Assembly: GCA_005798855.1 (NCBI GenBank)
Contig: SYIF01000134.1
Location: 1-50,906 of the forward strand
Source of the DNA: Actinomycetota bacterium
GTDB taxonomy: Bacteria > Actinomycetota > Thermoleophilia > Gaiellales > F1-60-MAGs149
DNA: 50,906 nucleotides
Direction: 5' to 3'
Shown here: in pieces, positions 15,622-23,599 of the stretch
Layout of the letters: every line of letters begins with the position of its first letter
Position numbering within the stretch: position 1 is the first letter of the stretch
Made by a program: the position numbers and the translations under genes
Notes under the pieces: model-generated
Seen by the model: only the letters and a program-made list of their open reading frames with translations
The model's database searches: none
What the model was told of the DNA's origin: nothing

Positions 15622-16496
15622 TGACTGGTGTGATCGTGACGACTATCAATTTGACGGCAATCTACGCACTGGTCGCACTGGGAATCTCGCTGACGTGGGC
15701 GGGTCTCGGCTTTCTCAATATGTCGGCTGGCGTCATGTATGCCGGAGCGGCCTATGGAGCCTGGCTCGTCTCCACAGAAATCAGTACGAACGTGGTTGTC
15801 GTACTCTTGGGTGGAATTCTGACCGGTATCGTCTTCGGCGCTTTGGTTTGTCTGACGGTGTTTCTACCCCTCGATGGCAAGCCAAACTGGGAGATTCGTA
15901 CGATCACGGCAACGTTGGCGTTGAGTTTTGTCGGGGTGAATATTTACCAGTGGAAATTCGGGCCGCAATTCAAGCAGTTCGAGCCACTCTTTTCCTGGCT
16001 GCCTCAATTCCGCCTCGGTGATGCGCTCGTCAAGTCAACGGTGACGGGCACGGTTATCGCCACGGCTGTTGTTGTCACCATCGTCCTCATCTACATCGGC
16101 TCATCGAGGATCGGGCTTGGAGTTCGTGCACTTACGCAGAGCGCGGAGGGAGCCGCGCTTGTTGGCATCAACCGTCGGACTGCGGCCTTCGCAATCCTCG
16201 GTGTTTCCGGAGCCTTTGTCGGGCTTGCCGCTGTGCTGCTGGGCCAGACCTTCTTCGTCGAGCCCAACTCGGGCTATGTGCCGCTCATCAAGGGACTGAT
16301 CGTGGCGCTGCTGGGCGGTCTCGGCTCGTTGCGCGGCGCAGTCATCGCGGCCTTCATGGTTGCTCTCTGCGAGGCGCTGACACTGCAGTACTTTGGTGGC
16401 GCTTGGGTTCTAATCACCCTCTTCCTGCTGATCTCGATCGTCTTGATTATTCGTCCGCGTGGCGTGGCGGGCGTCCTGGAGACGACTCGTGCCTAA
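15621..16496 (+). CDS. Branched-chain amino acid-type ABC transporter permease, LivH-like
   Basis: 291-residue inner-membrane permease with about eight predicted membrane segments. Features include NLTAIYALVALGISLTWAG at the N-terminus, TATLALSFVGVNIY, GLGVRALTQSAEGAALVGI (coupling-helix region contacting the ATPase) and LLGGLGSLRGAVIAAFMV. The ATG overlaps the previous stop by one base and the LivM-like GTG lies eight bases inside its 3' end. Base composition across the two permeases is visibly less GC-rich than the flanking enzymes, as is common for membrane proteins. It forms the translocation path with the LivM-like partner. Confidence 0.92.
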   Translation: MTGVIVTTINLTAIYALVALGISLTWAGLGFLNMSAGVMYAGAAYGAWLVSTEISTNVVVVLLGGILTGIVFGALVCLTVFLPLDGKPNWEIRTITATLALSFVGVNIYQWKFGPQFKQFEPLFSWLPQFRLGDALVKSTVTGTVIATAVVVTIVLIYIGSSRIGLGVRALTQSAEGAALVGINRRTAAFAILGVSGAFVGLAAVLLGQTFFVEPNSGYVPLIKGLIVALLGGLGSLRGAVIAAFMVALCEALTLQYFGGAWVLITLFLLISIVLIIRPRGVAGVLETTRA

Positions 16497-17787
16497 GCGC
16501 TCTGCTGATCTTGTGCATTACGCAGTACTGGCGGTCGTCTTTCTGATCGCGCTCGCGGTGCCCTTTGTCTTCGGGACACTCTCGATCCTCGGCTCGATGA
16601 CCGTGTTCTTGCTTCTGCTGTCCTGGAGCATCTCGTGGCGGCAAGGAGACAAGGTGTCTTCGGACGGCAAGCCAGATCGCTCTTCGTGGCTGTTCTGGGC
16701 GATGGCGGGTGTGATCGCAATCGTAATTCCGATCATCGCCGGCACACCGTTTCTGTTGGCGACGATGGTCGCATTCTTTATCTATCTGACGTGGAACACG
16801 ATGTGGGGTCTCGTGCTTGGCACGGCGGGTCTGCAGAGCTTTGCGACCGTTGCTGTAGCCGGCATTGCCGGCTACGCCGCAGCCTATATGACGATTGATA
16901 TTGCGAACTCGAATGCCGCGGCTGCTGGTGCCGAGTGTTCTGGCAACCGCCTGCTCGGACTTCCGGTAGTCGATTGGTGGCTTGCGATTCCGATCGCGGC
17001 TGTGGTGGGTCTGGTCGTCGGCTTCCTGATTTCGCTGCCGGCGATTCGCCTGCGTGGCATCTACTTTGCCTTGCTCACGATTGGCCTCGTCGAACTCTGC
17101 CGGGCCTACACAGGCCAGGACAAGTGCAACCTTGGTGGCGCGCAGGGTCTGTTCGGAGCATCGAGCTTCATTCCCAGTGAAATGATGGGTTCGGCGACGG
17201 GGTATCGCTATGCCTATGCGGCAGCCGTGCTGCTGGCGATCGTGACTTTGCTGATTTATTGGAAGGTCAACTACGGGCGGCTTGGATTGCTGCTGCGTAC
17301 AGCGCGCGAGAGTGAGCCGGTCGCGGAAGTGCTCGGCGTCGATGTGGTTCGTGCCCGTATGTGGGTGTTTTTGATCTCATCGTCAATGCTCGGTGTCGCC
17401 GGTGGCTTTTACGTGTCCTACTACAAGTCGATCTCGCCGAATTTCTTCAACTTTTCGACTGTGCTGTTGCTTTTCGCGATGGTTGTGATCGGTGGTCTCA
17501 ATTCGCCACGAGGCATCTTGATTGGCACGATGCTGTTGATGTTCGTCGATCGGCGTTTTGTCGATGTCAGTCCGCCTGAGGCGCGCTTTATTTTTATTGG
17601 CCTGCTCTTGCTCGTAGTGACGCTGCTTGCCTCTGGAGGCCTCGTATCGGTGCCTGATCAGCTTCGCCATCGCCTGATGAGCAAAGGCAAACGGGGGTCC
17701 GGTCCTTCAGCGGGCCTACCAGAGGAAGTCGGGGCGATCGCGCAGGAAGCCAACATGCCGCCGGGGTCTCGCCCCGGTACTGGCTAG
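16489..17787 (+). CDS. Branched-chain amino acid-type ABC transporter permease, LivM-like
   Basis: 432-residue permease, longer than typical LivM (about 330-360) because of an N-terminal block of extra hydrophobic segments (residues about 8-50) and a hydrophilic tail ending PPGSRPGTG. Core motifs are LPAIRLRGIYFALLTIGLVEL, RTARESEPVAEVLGVDV (EAA-like loop) and VVIGGLNSPRGILIGTML. The track start at 16459 is inside livH. The GTG at 16489 is preferred, with GGAG about nine bases upstream and an eight-base overlap with livH. It completes the importer begun at 12845. Confidence 0.9.
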   Translation: MPKRSADLVHYAVLAVVFLIALAVPFVFGTLSILGSMTVFLLLLSWSISWRQGDKVSSDGKPDRSSWLFWAMAGVIAIVIPIIAGTPFLLATMVAFFIYLTWNTMWGLVLGTAGLQSFATVAVAGIAGYAAAYMTIDIANSNAAAAGAECSGNRLLGLPVVDWWLAIPIAAVVGLVVGFLISLPAIRLRGIYFALLTIGLVELCRAYTGQDKCNLGGAQGLFGASSFIPSEMMGSATGYRYAYAAAVLLAIVTLLIYWKVNYGRLGLLLRTARESEPVAEVLGVDVVRARMWVFLISSSMLGVAGGFYVSYYKSISPNFFNFSTVLLLFAMVVIGGLNSPRGILIGTMLLMFVDRRFVDVSPPEARFIFIGLLLLVVTLLASGGLVSVPDQLRHRLMSKGKRGSGPSAGLPEEVGAIAQEANMPPGSRPGTG

Positions 17788-17805
17788 ACCATTCGCCCCG
17801 GCGGC
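17757..17805 (+). other. Alternative hairpins at the liv/M20 junction
   Basis: CCGGGG (17761-17766) can pair locally with CCCCGG (17772-17777). GCCGCCGGGG (17757-17766) can instead pair with CCCCGGCGGC (17796-17805), an exact 10-base match spanning the livM-like stop. The two structures share a strand and are mutually exclusive. No T-tract follows; the downstream M20 ribosome-binding site begins within a few bases. Confidence 0.5.
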
Positions 17806-17823
17806 ACGAGGAGGATCCCGACC

Positions 17824-19146
17824 ATGGCCGAACAGGAACTCGTCACCAAGGTGTCGACTGCGATTGACGCATTCGCATCCGAAATGATCGACGCCCTCGC
17901 CGAGGTTGTGCGGATTCCCAGTGTCAATCCGAAGTACCCGGGCCAGGTCTACGACGAGGTCGTTGGTGGAGAGGGCGAGGTCAGCAAGGTCTTCGCCCGG
18001 CACTACGAGGCGCTTGGTGCGACTGTCGATCTGTTTGCGATCGAGCCAGGGCGCGAGAATGCTGTCGGCGTCGTCAAGGGCGCTGGCGGTGGACGCTCGC
18101 TGATTTACAATGGTCATGTCGACGTCGTCCCGGTCGGCGATTCCGCCAACTGGACGGGCGGTGATCCGTTTAGCGGCACGATCGACCACGACCGCGTCTG
18201 GGGACGTGGTGCGACCGATATGAAGTCCGGCATCATGGCCCAGGCCTTTGCTGCACGTGCACTGAAGGAGTGCGGGATCTCGCTGAAGGGCGACCTGATC
18301 CTCGAGGCTGTTGTCGGCGAGGAGGTGATGGACCACGAGTGTGGCGTCACCGCGACGATCAAGCGTGGCTACACCGCGGATGCCGCAATTGTCTCGGAGC
18401 CGAGTTCGCCGCCGTCGCCGTTGGCGGTGGTGCCGATCTCGCCGGGGCTCCTCTGGTTTTCGGTGACGGTCTCTGGCAAGTCGTCGCACTCGTCGATGCG
18501 CGGTAACTCGTTCCGTGCCGGTGGCGATGGTGCGAGCGTTGGCGTCAATGCGATCGACAAGGGCGTGCTGATCTTCAATGCACTGCGGCAGCTCGAAGAC
18601 GAGTGGGGTCTCACCAAGCAGCATCCACTGTTCCCGCCCGGGCACTTCACGATCCATCCGGGTGTCGTCGTTGGCGGTCCACATGGCGTGATGGTGCCGT
18701 TCTTTCTGAGTGAGTTTATGACGATCGACTATTGCGTCTGGTATTCGCCGGATGACAATCCCGAGGACGTCAAGAAGGAAATCGACCTCCATATCCATCG
18801 CGCAGCTCAACTCGACACGTGGCTGCGAGAGCATCCGCCAGTCGTTGACTGGAAGATGAACTGGCCGGCCAACACGCCGGATGCCGAGGAGATTACTGGC
18901 ATCACGGTGAAGGCGCACGAGCAGGCCGCGGTCGGGTCGCGCTTCGCTGGCACGCCCGACATCGTTGGGTTTGCCGCGGTCGAGGATGCGACGTGGTTGA
19001 CGCTCGGTGGCGTGCCCGCAATCTCGTATGGGCCGGGCGATCTGCGCGTCGCCCATGCGGATGACGAGTACGTGATGATCGACGAAGTAGTGACGGCCTG
19101 CAAGACCTTTGCGGTGGCTGCCATGGATTGGTGCGGGGTAGCCTGA
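17824..19146 (+). CDS. M20 family metallopeptidase/deacylase (ArgE/DapE-like)
   Basis: 440-residue di-zinc amidohydrolase. NGHVD (about residues 96-100), GATDMK (about 130-135), GEEVMDHE (about 165) and SEPSS (about 191) carry the metal ligands and catalytic glutamate. The last metal histidine lies in LRVAHADDEY near residue 412. GKSSHSS marks the dimerisation/lid domain. A GAGGAGGAT ribosome-binding sequence precedes the ATG. Such enzymes deacylate N-acyl amino acids or cleave dipeptides/carbamoyl amino acids. A paralogue with matching motif order lies on the minus strand at 21484. Its place behind the Liv-type importer suggests it hydrolyses the imported amide. Confidence 0.92.
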   Translation: MAEQELVTKVSTAIDAFASEMIDALAEVVRIPSVNPKYPGQVYDEVVGGEGEVSKVFARHYEALGATVDLFAIEPGRENAVGVVKGAGGGRSLIYNGHVDVVPVGDSANWTGGDPFSGTIDHDRVWGRGATDMKSGIMAQAFAARALKECGISLKGDLILEAVVGEEVMDHECGVTATIKRGYTADAAIVSEPSSPPSPLAVVPISPGLLWFSVTVSGKSSHSSMRGNSFRAGGDGASVGVNAIDKGVLIFNALRQLEDEWGLTKQHPLFPPGHFTIHPGVVVGGPHGVMVPFFLSEFMTIDYCVWYSPDDNPEDVKKEIDLHIHRAAQLDTWLREHPPVVDWKMNWPANTPDAEEITGITVKAHEQAAVGSRFAGTPDIVGFAAVEDATWLTLGGVPAISYGPGDLRVAHADDEYVMIDEVVTACKTFAVAAMDWCGVA

Positions 19147-19147
19147 G

Positions 19148-19163
19148 TCTGGCCCATGCCAGA
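19148..19163 (+). other. Small intercistronic hairpin
   Basis: TCTGGC (19148-19153) and GCCAGA (19158-19163) form a six-base-pair stem with a CCAT loop between the M20 stop and the amidase start. There is no T-tract, so an mRNA-processing or partial-attenuation role is more likely than full termination. Confidence 0.3.
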
Positions 19164-19183
19164 TCACATCGAAGGGATTCGGC

Positions 19184-20656
19184 ATGAACGCGAACGAGTT
19201 TTCGTATCAGACGACGGCAGAGTTGGCACGGCTGGTCGCGACCAGTGAGGTGACGCCCGTCGAGCTCGTCGAATGTGCAATCGAGCGCATCGAAGAGCGC
19301 AATCCGTCGCTCAACGCCGTCATCTACAAGGGCTATGACACGGCGCGCGCCGAGGCGAAGGTAGCCGAGGCTGCCGTCCGCGATGGAGCGCCGCTTGGTG
19401 TCTTGCATGGTGTGCCGACGCTGATGAAGGATCTCTTCGACTTCAAGCCGGGTTGGAAGTCCACGATGGGTGGCATCCCCGCGCTCAAGGATCTCGTGAT
19501 CGACGCCTATTGCGTCTGGGCTGAGCGCGTCGAAGCCGCTGGTGGCATCATCGTCGGCAAGACGAATAGTCCCGTGATGGGCTACCGCGGCGTCACCGAC
19601 AACCCGTTGTTCGGTGCCACGTGTAACCCCTTCGATACGACGCGTAACCCAGGCGGCTCGTCCGGCGGCAGCGCTGCGGCGGTGGCTGATGGTCTGGTCT
19701 CGTTCGCCGAGGGGACCGACGGGGGTGGCTCGATTCGTATCCCATCCGCCTGGTGTGGCACCTACGGCTACAAGGCGTCGTTCGGTCGGGTGCCGCTCGT
19801 GATGCGCCCGAATGCCTTTGCTGGGACGCAGCCAACGATCGTCGAGGGTCCGATTACCCGCACGGTTGAGGATGCCGCGCTCGTGATGACTGCGCTTGGC
19901 GGTTTCGACGGGCGCGATCCGTATAGCTCGCGCGAGACCGTCGACTACTTGGGAGCGCTTAACCAGTCGATCGAGGGCATGCGTATTGCCTACAGCCCCG
20001 ACCTGGACGTGTTTCCAATCGATCCACGCGTCGCCTCAACCGTCGCCACTGCCGTCAAGATCTTCGAGGAGGCTGGCGCGCATGTCGAAGAGGTCAAGCT
20101 TGGCCTCTCGATCGATCAGCTCGAATTGGCGCGCCTGTGGTGCCGCATGATCATGCCGCTCAACATCGCCGGCCTCGACGCCTTTGCGGCGGGTGGGCTC
20201 GACCTGATGGAGGGCGACAACTTGCCGCCCGTCTATCGCGAGTGGGTCGAGACCTGCCGCACCATGGGCCTCGCCGATCTGCAACGCGATAACGTCATGC
20301 GCACTGAGGTCTTCGACGCGATCCAGGGTGTCTTTGCCAACCACGACATGCTTGTCACACCGACGCTGTCGGCAATGCCACCGCTCAATCAGCCTGGCGG
20401 CGACACGATGGGTCCGTGCGAGGTCAACGGTGTTGCAATTGATTCGAGCATCGGGTTCTGCCTGACGTACATCACGAACTTCTCGCATCACCCGTCGGCG
20501 TCGATTCCGGCCGGATTGTCCGAAGGGTTGCCGGTTGGCATGCAGCTGATTGGGCCGTCCGGGGACGATTCGGCGGTACTCGCAGCGAGTGCAGCCTACG
20601 AGCGCCTCCGCCCGTGGCTCGACACGTATGAGATTTGCCGTCAGCGGCCGATCTAG
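19184..20656 (+). CDS. Amidase (amidase signature family)
   Basis: 490-residue Ser-cisSer-Lys hydrolase. The catalytic lysine is K82 in LMKDLFD, the cis-serine is in GGSSGGSAAA (about S159) and the nucleophile is S183 in GTDGGGSIRIP. The 24-residue spacing between the serines is that expected for the family. It would convert a carboxamide to acid plus ammonia in the cytoplasm. It is the last gene of the plus-strand run that begins with the HDAC-like enzyme, 37 bases after the M20 gene with an AAGGGA ribosome-binding site. Sequence similarity to the GatA subunit is expected, but no gatB/C is present, so a catabolic amidase is the likelier call. Confidence 0.92.
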   Translation: MNANEFSYQTTAELARLVATSEVTPVELVECAIERIEERNPSLNAVIYKGYDTARAEAKVAEAAVRDGAPLGVLHGVPTLMKDLFDFKPGWKSTMGGIPALKDLVIDAYCVWAERVEAAGGIIVGKTNSPVMGYRGVTDNPLFGATCNPFDTTRNPGGSSGGSAAAVADGLVSFAEGTDGGGSIRIPSAWCGTYGYKASFGRVPLVMRPNAFAGTQPTIVEGPITRTVEDAALVMTALGGFDGRDPYSSRETVDYLGALNQSIEGMRIAYSPDLDVFPIDPRVASTVATAVKIFEEAGAHVEEVKLGLSIDQLELARLWCRMIMPLNIAGLDAFAAGGLDLMEGDNLPPVYREWVETCRTMGLADLQRDNVMRTEVFDAIQGVFANHDMLVTPTLSAMPPLNQPGGDTMGPCEVNGVAIDSSIGFCLTYITNFSHHPSASIPAGLSEGLPVGMQLIGPSGDDSAVLAASAAYERLRPWLDTYEICRQRPI

Positions 20657-20663
20657 TCTCGCT

Positions 20664-20681
20664 GCGCGACGCGGCTCGCGC
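20664..20681. terminator. Short hairpin between convergent genes
   Basis: GCGCGA (20664-20669) pairs with TCGCGC (20676-20681) between the amidase stop and the minus-strand isomerase stop. The stem is GC-rich but short and lacks a T-tract; a bidirectional terminator role is only suggested by position. Confidence 0.3.
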
Positions 20682-21484
20682 TAAATCCCGAGTCCGTCCC
20701 AATAGGCCTTCGAGCGGCGTGCTTCGGTGATGCACTCCTCGAAGGGGGGCCAGTTGTAATCCGTAAACTCGATCTCCATCGAGACGGGTCCCGCATAGCC
20801 GGCGTCATCGAGCGTGTGCAGGATGCGCGGAATGTCAATCTCGCCGTCACCAAGGGGCGGGAAGTCGGCAATGCCCTTGCCGCCGCGCTTGTCCTTCAGA
20901 TGGACATGGCCAAGGTGGGGAAGGGCCAACACGATGTCCTCTTCAGGAATCGCCTCGGTGTAGTAGATGACGTTGCCTGGGTCGTAGTTGATGCCGACCC
21001 ACGGATTGTCGATCTGGGCGAGGATCTCGCGTCCGATCTCGGCGGTGGGCAGCAGGTTTGAGTCGGTCTCGATGCAGAGTCGAATTCCCGCCTCCTCGGC
21101 CTCTTCGGCGATGGCGCGCACGTTCGTGATAAACGCGGCGACCTCCTCGGGCGTTTCGGCGTCGCCGGTAAACGTATTGAGCACACTGATGCCGAGCTCT
21201 TTGCCAGCCCGCAGCACGTTCGTCAGGCGCTGACGCCCGATCTCGAGATGGAGTGGTGCGTGTCCACTCATCGAGATGCAGTTGAGACCGTACTGATCGA
21301 GCAGGCGCTGACAGTTCGCAATCTCAGCCGGGCCAAGATTGTCGGGGTCGAGGTGCTCAAGGAAATCCTTGACGGCGCCAATCTCGACGTTCTTGAAACC
21401 CGCTTCCGAGAGGCCCTGAAGCGCCTGTTCAAGCGTGTAGGGCAAGAAGATGATCGACGAGCCGGTCTGAGTCCAAGCAGCCAT
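20681..21484 (-). CDS. Sugar phosphate isomerase/epimerase (xylose isomerase-like TIM barrel)
   Basis: 267-residue TIM-barrel protein paralogous to the product of 9806-10600. Metal-site strands are LCIETDSN, VGINYDPGNVIYY, VHLKDKRGGKG, LGDGEIDIPRI and GPVSMEIEF. The ATG at 21484 overlaps the TGA of the upstream M20 gene (TGATG); the longer track start at 21511 would begin inside that gene without a clear ribosome-binding site. Isomerase and M20 genes thus occur as a coupled pair here and as separate paralogues on the plus strand. It probably acts on a ketose or related hydroxyketone; a link to the peptidase substrate is not obvious. Confidence 0.87.
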   Translation of the reverse strand: MAAWTQTGSSIIFLPYTLEQALQGLSEAGFKNVEIGAVKDFLEHLDPDNLGPAEIANCQRLLDQYGLNCISMSGHAPLHLEIGRQRLTNVLRAGKELGISVLNTFTGDAETPEEVAAFITNVRAIAEEAEEAGIRLCIETDSNLLPTAEIGREILAQIDNPWVGINYDPGNVIYYTEAIPEEDIVLALPHLGHVHLKDKRGGKGIADFPPLGDGEIDIPRILHTLDDAGYAGPVSMEIEFTDYNWPPFEECITEARRSKAYWDGLGI

Positions 21485-22815
21485 CACGAGTCTCCAGTGG
21501 TGGTTCCACACCAGTCAAGTACGGCAAGGGCAAGCGCCTTAGCCGAGAGAGTGAGTTCATCGACGAGCACAAATTCGTTCATGCCGTGCGCGATCCGCAG
21601 CTCGCCCGGGCCATAGACAACTGCCGGAATGCCCTCGCGCTGATAGAACGTCGCATCGCACGCTGCGCCAAAGTTGGAGGGGTAGTCGGGCGTCGGGTCG
21701 GGCTGTCGCGTACCGGAGATCTCGGCGTGCGCGGCGACCATCGTCTGGGTAATCGACGCCGACCAGGGCTGCTCATAGCCCTGCCAGGAGAGGTGCCACG
21801 TCAATTCGGGCGGGTTTTCGCGCAGCCACGGGTCGAGCTGGGCTGCATGGTGAACCTGGGCCGCGATTTGGGTCTTGATCAGCTCGGGATCGATCGATGG
21901 GCTATGCCACGCGACGTACTCCACGCGGGCGCGGTCGGCCAGCGAGGCGGGGAACGGCATTCCAGCATCGGCGTGGAGCACGTTGGGTCCGATCGTGAAC
22001 CACCCGTGGGAAAAATCGGGGTGACGCATGTCAACGCTCCACTCAGCCTCGAGCTGCTGGAGGGCTTGCACGAGTGGGATCACCTTCTCGACGGCATTGA
22101 CACCAATCGATGCGCCTGGTCCACCGGGGCGCGTTGCCAGCGGGCGATTACCGCAGTGGGTGGCCTTGCCGACGATGGAGAGGGTAAACACGAGTGCGCT
22201 CGGAGCGACCGAGTTGATGCTGAGCGGGTACGGAATCGACGAAGGCTCCGTGACGATCGCACCGTCGGTGCGGTTGCCTGCGCGAATCACGGCGGAGGTT
22301 CCAAGATCGTGCTCCATCATCTCCTCGCCGATCACCGAGTGGAGATGTAGATCGCCGGCGAGCTGCACACCACAGTCTTCGAGCGCTTGGACGACAGTCC
22401 ACATGGCGGCGCCAGAGCCCTTCATGTCGGTCGAGCCAATGCCGTAGAGGCGACCATCGATGACCTGGGGATCCCACGGATTGCCGGTGACCCAGCCTGC
22501 CGGCTCGACGGGGGAGACGGTATCGACGTGTCCGTTGAGTGCGAGCGAACGACCACCGCCTGTGCCTTTGCGAATGCCCACGAGGTTCGAGCGCTGAGCA
22601 TCCTCCGCCACTCGACTGACTGTTAGCCCTGCCGCCCGGTACGACTCTTCGAGCAGATCGTTGACCTTTGTCTCGCCGCCAATCACCTCGTCGTGGACGA
22701 CGCCGGGCAGCGTGGGGTTACGCGAGTCAATGCGCACCATCGCCTGCGTCAGCGCGATTGTCTCCGACGCCAATTCCTCAATTCGACGGACGACTGCAGC
22801 TTCGATGTCATTCAC
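21484..22815 (-). CDS. M20 family metallopeptidase/deacylase, second copy
   Basis: 443-residue ArgE/DapE-type enzyme. NGHVD, GSTDMKGSG, GEEMMEHD and TEPSS carry the zinc ligands and catalytic Glu, and GKATHCGNR marks the lid domain. The final His is in LRIAHGMNEF. The same motif order and the shared DEV(I/V)GGE segment near residue 45 mark it as a paralogue of the plus-strand M20 protein. It starts at a GTG with GAGGGG about six bases upstream; a TAGAGT box lies about 30 bases upstream (22843-22848). It is coupled to the downstream isomerase by a TGATG overlap. It likely hydrolyses N-acyl or N-carbamoyl amino acids. Confidence 0.92.
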   Translation of the reverse strand: MNDIEAAVVRRIEELASETIALTQAMVRIDSRNPTLPGVVHDEVIGGETKVNDLLEESYRAAGLTVSRVAEDAQRSNLVGIRKGTGGGRSLALNGHVDTVSPVEPAGWVTGNPWDPQVIDGRLYGIGSTDMKGSGAAMWTVVQALEDCGVQLAGDLHLHSVIGEEMMEHDLGTSAVIRAGNRTDGAIVTEPSSIPYPLSINSVAPSALVFTLSIVGKATHCGNRPLATRPGGPGASIGVNAVEKVIPLVQALQQLEAEWSVDMRHPDFSHGWFTIGPNVLHADAGMPFPASLADRARVEYVAWHSPSIDPELIKTQIAAQVHHAAQLDPWLRENPPELTWHLSWQGYEQPWSASITQTMVAAHAEISGTRQPDPTPDYPSNFGAACDATFYQREGIPAVVYGPGELRIAHGMNEFVLVDELTLSAKALALAVLDWCGTTTGDS

Positions 22816-22899
22816 GTTTTGCCCCTCACGATCGCTACCTGATGACTCTAAACCACGCCGATCGCAGATGGAAGGGCGCGTTTCTGAGGTGTGTCGTGG

Positions 22900-23205
22900 C
22901 TATGCGGGCAGTACGCCTTCGAGGATCACGAAGTCGAACGCTGCGATGTCTTTACGCAGCGCTATGGCCGTTTGGTAGGCCTCGGAGTGATAACACTCAA
23001 CCGCGGCGGCATAGCTCTCAAACTCGATCACGACGGTCGCGTCTCGCCCGGAGCCCTCTGCCTGTTCAAACTGCCCACCCATTGCCAGCACCTTCGGCGA
23101 GTAGGCGGCGAGTGCAGGCCCTGCTGCAGCCCTGTAGTTCTCAAATTCCACCGCGTCAAACACGGTGTTGTGGACGACCCAGTAACCCTTTGCGATATCA
23201 GTCAT
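22900..23205 (-). CDS. DUF1330 domain-containing protein
   Basis: 101-residue single-domain protein of the DUF1330 ferredoxin-like/dimeric alpha-beta barrel fold. GYWVVHNTVFDAVEFENY at the start, then GGQFEQ and VVIEFESYAAAVECYHSEAYQ, are the typical family pattern. The ATG is exactly six bases after TATACT, so the mRNA is probably leaderless. It stands alone, 84 bases upstream of the M20 start on the same strand. Family members have no firmly established biochemical role; some are thought to be small oxygenase- or isomerase-like proteins. Confidence 0.88.
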   Translation of the reverse strand: MTDIAKGYWVVHNTVFDAVEFENYRAAAGPALAAYSPKVLAMGGQFEQAEGSGRDATVVIEFESYAAAVECYHSEAYQTAIALRKDIAAFDFVILEGVLPA

Positions 23206-23217
23206 GGCGCGAGTATA
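23206..23217 (-). promoter_or_regulatory. Leaderless -10 element of the DUF1330 gene
   Basis: On the minus strand TATACT (23217-23212) is followed by six bases (CGCGCC) and then the ATG at 23205. This is the same TANNNT-N6-start layout seen at six other genes in the window. Confidence 0.6.
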
Positions 23218-23241
23218 GACACCCGTCTGAATGCTCGACAG

Positions 23242-23292
23242 CCTCGATCAACTTTGCATAGGGGCCTGACCCCAAAGCAAAGTTGATCGAGG
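23242..23292. repeat. REP-like palindrome, copy 2 (extended arms)
   Basis: CCTCGATCAACTTTGC (23242-23257) and its exact reverse complement (23277-23292) form 16-base arms around the same GGGGCCTGACCCC core found at 9353-9391. The central 35 bases are identical between copies, while the outer CCTCGA/TCGAGG pairing is unique to this copy. It lies between the DUF1330 promoter and the SHOCT gene stop and could also serve as a terminator for the SHOCT gene. Confidence 0.78.
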
Positions 23293-23304
23293 CGGGGAGA
23301 CGGG

Positions 23305-23586
23305 CTAGATCCCGAGGATCTGAGCCTTCTTGGCCGAGAATTCGTCTTCGGTCAGGATGCCCTGATCACGCAGTTTGGCCAGCGCTTCGAGCTGAGCCGT
23401 AAGGTCGTCCGCTGGGGCTGCTGCGGGAGCGGCCTCCTGAACGGGAGCGGCCTGCTCCGCACTGGCGGCATTCTGCGCCGCGTCCTTCTGCTGCTGCTTG
23501 TTCGAGACCGCGTTGGCGGTACCAACCACAACTGCGGTGCGCGCCATGGCGCCCACCAAGCCGGGTCCTCGTCGTCGTCCCATCAT
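23305..23586 (-). CDS. SHOCT domain-containing small protein
   Basis: 93-residue protein. The N-terminus is basic (MMGRRRGPGLVG) with a short hydrophobic patch. A Gln/Ala/Pro-rich low-complexity linker spans residues 30-60, and a C-terminal SHOCT domain reads LEALAKLRDQGILTEDEFSAKKAQIL. The track start at 23886 is inside the neighbouring gene. The ATG at 23586 has AGGAGGA about eight bases upstream. SHOCT domains are short C-terminal oligomerisation modules. It is cotranscribed with the DUF6325 gene 13 bases upstream, a pairing that recurs in actinobacteria as far as remembered. Confidence 0.85.
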   Translation of the reverse strand: MMGRRRGPGLVGAMARTAVVVGTANAVSNKQQQKDAAQNAASAEQAAPVQEAAPAAAPADDLTAQLEALAKLRDQGILTEDEFSAKKAQILGI

Positions 23587-23599
23587 GGTGCTGTTCCTC

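Noticed and set aside
17716-19185. 489-residue minus-strand ORF
   Set aside because: Antisense shadow of the M20 gene, which has all metal-ligand motifs in order.
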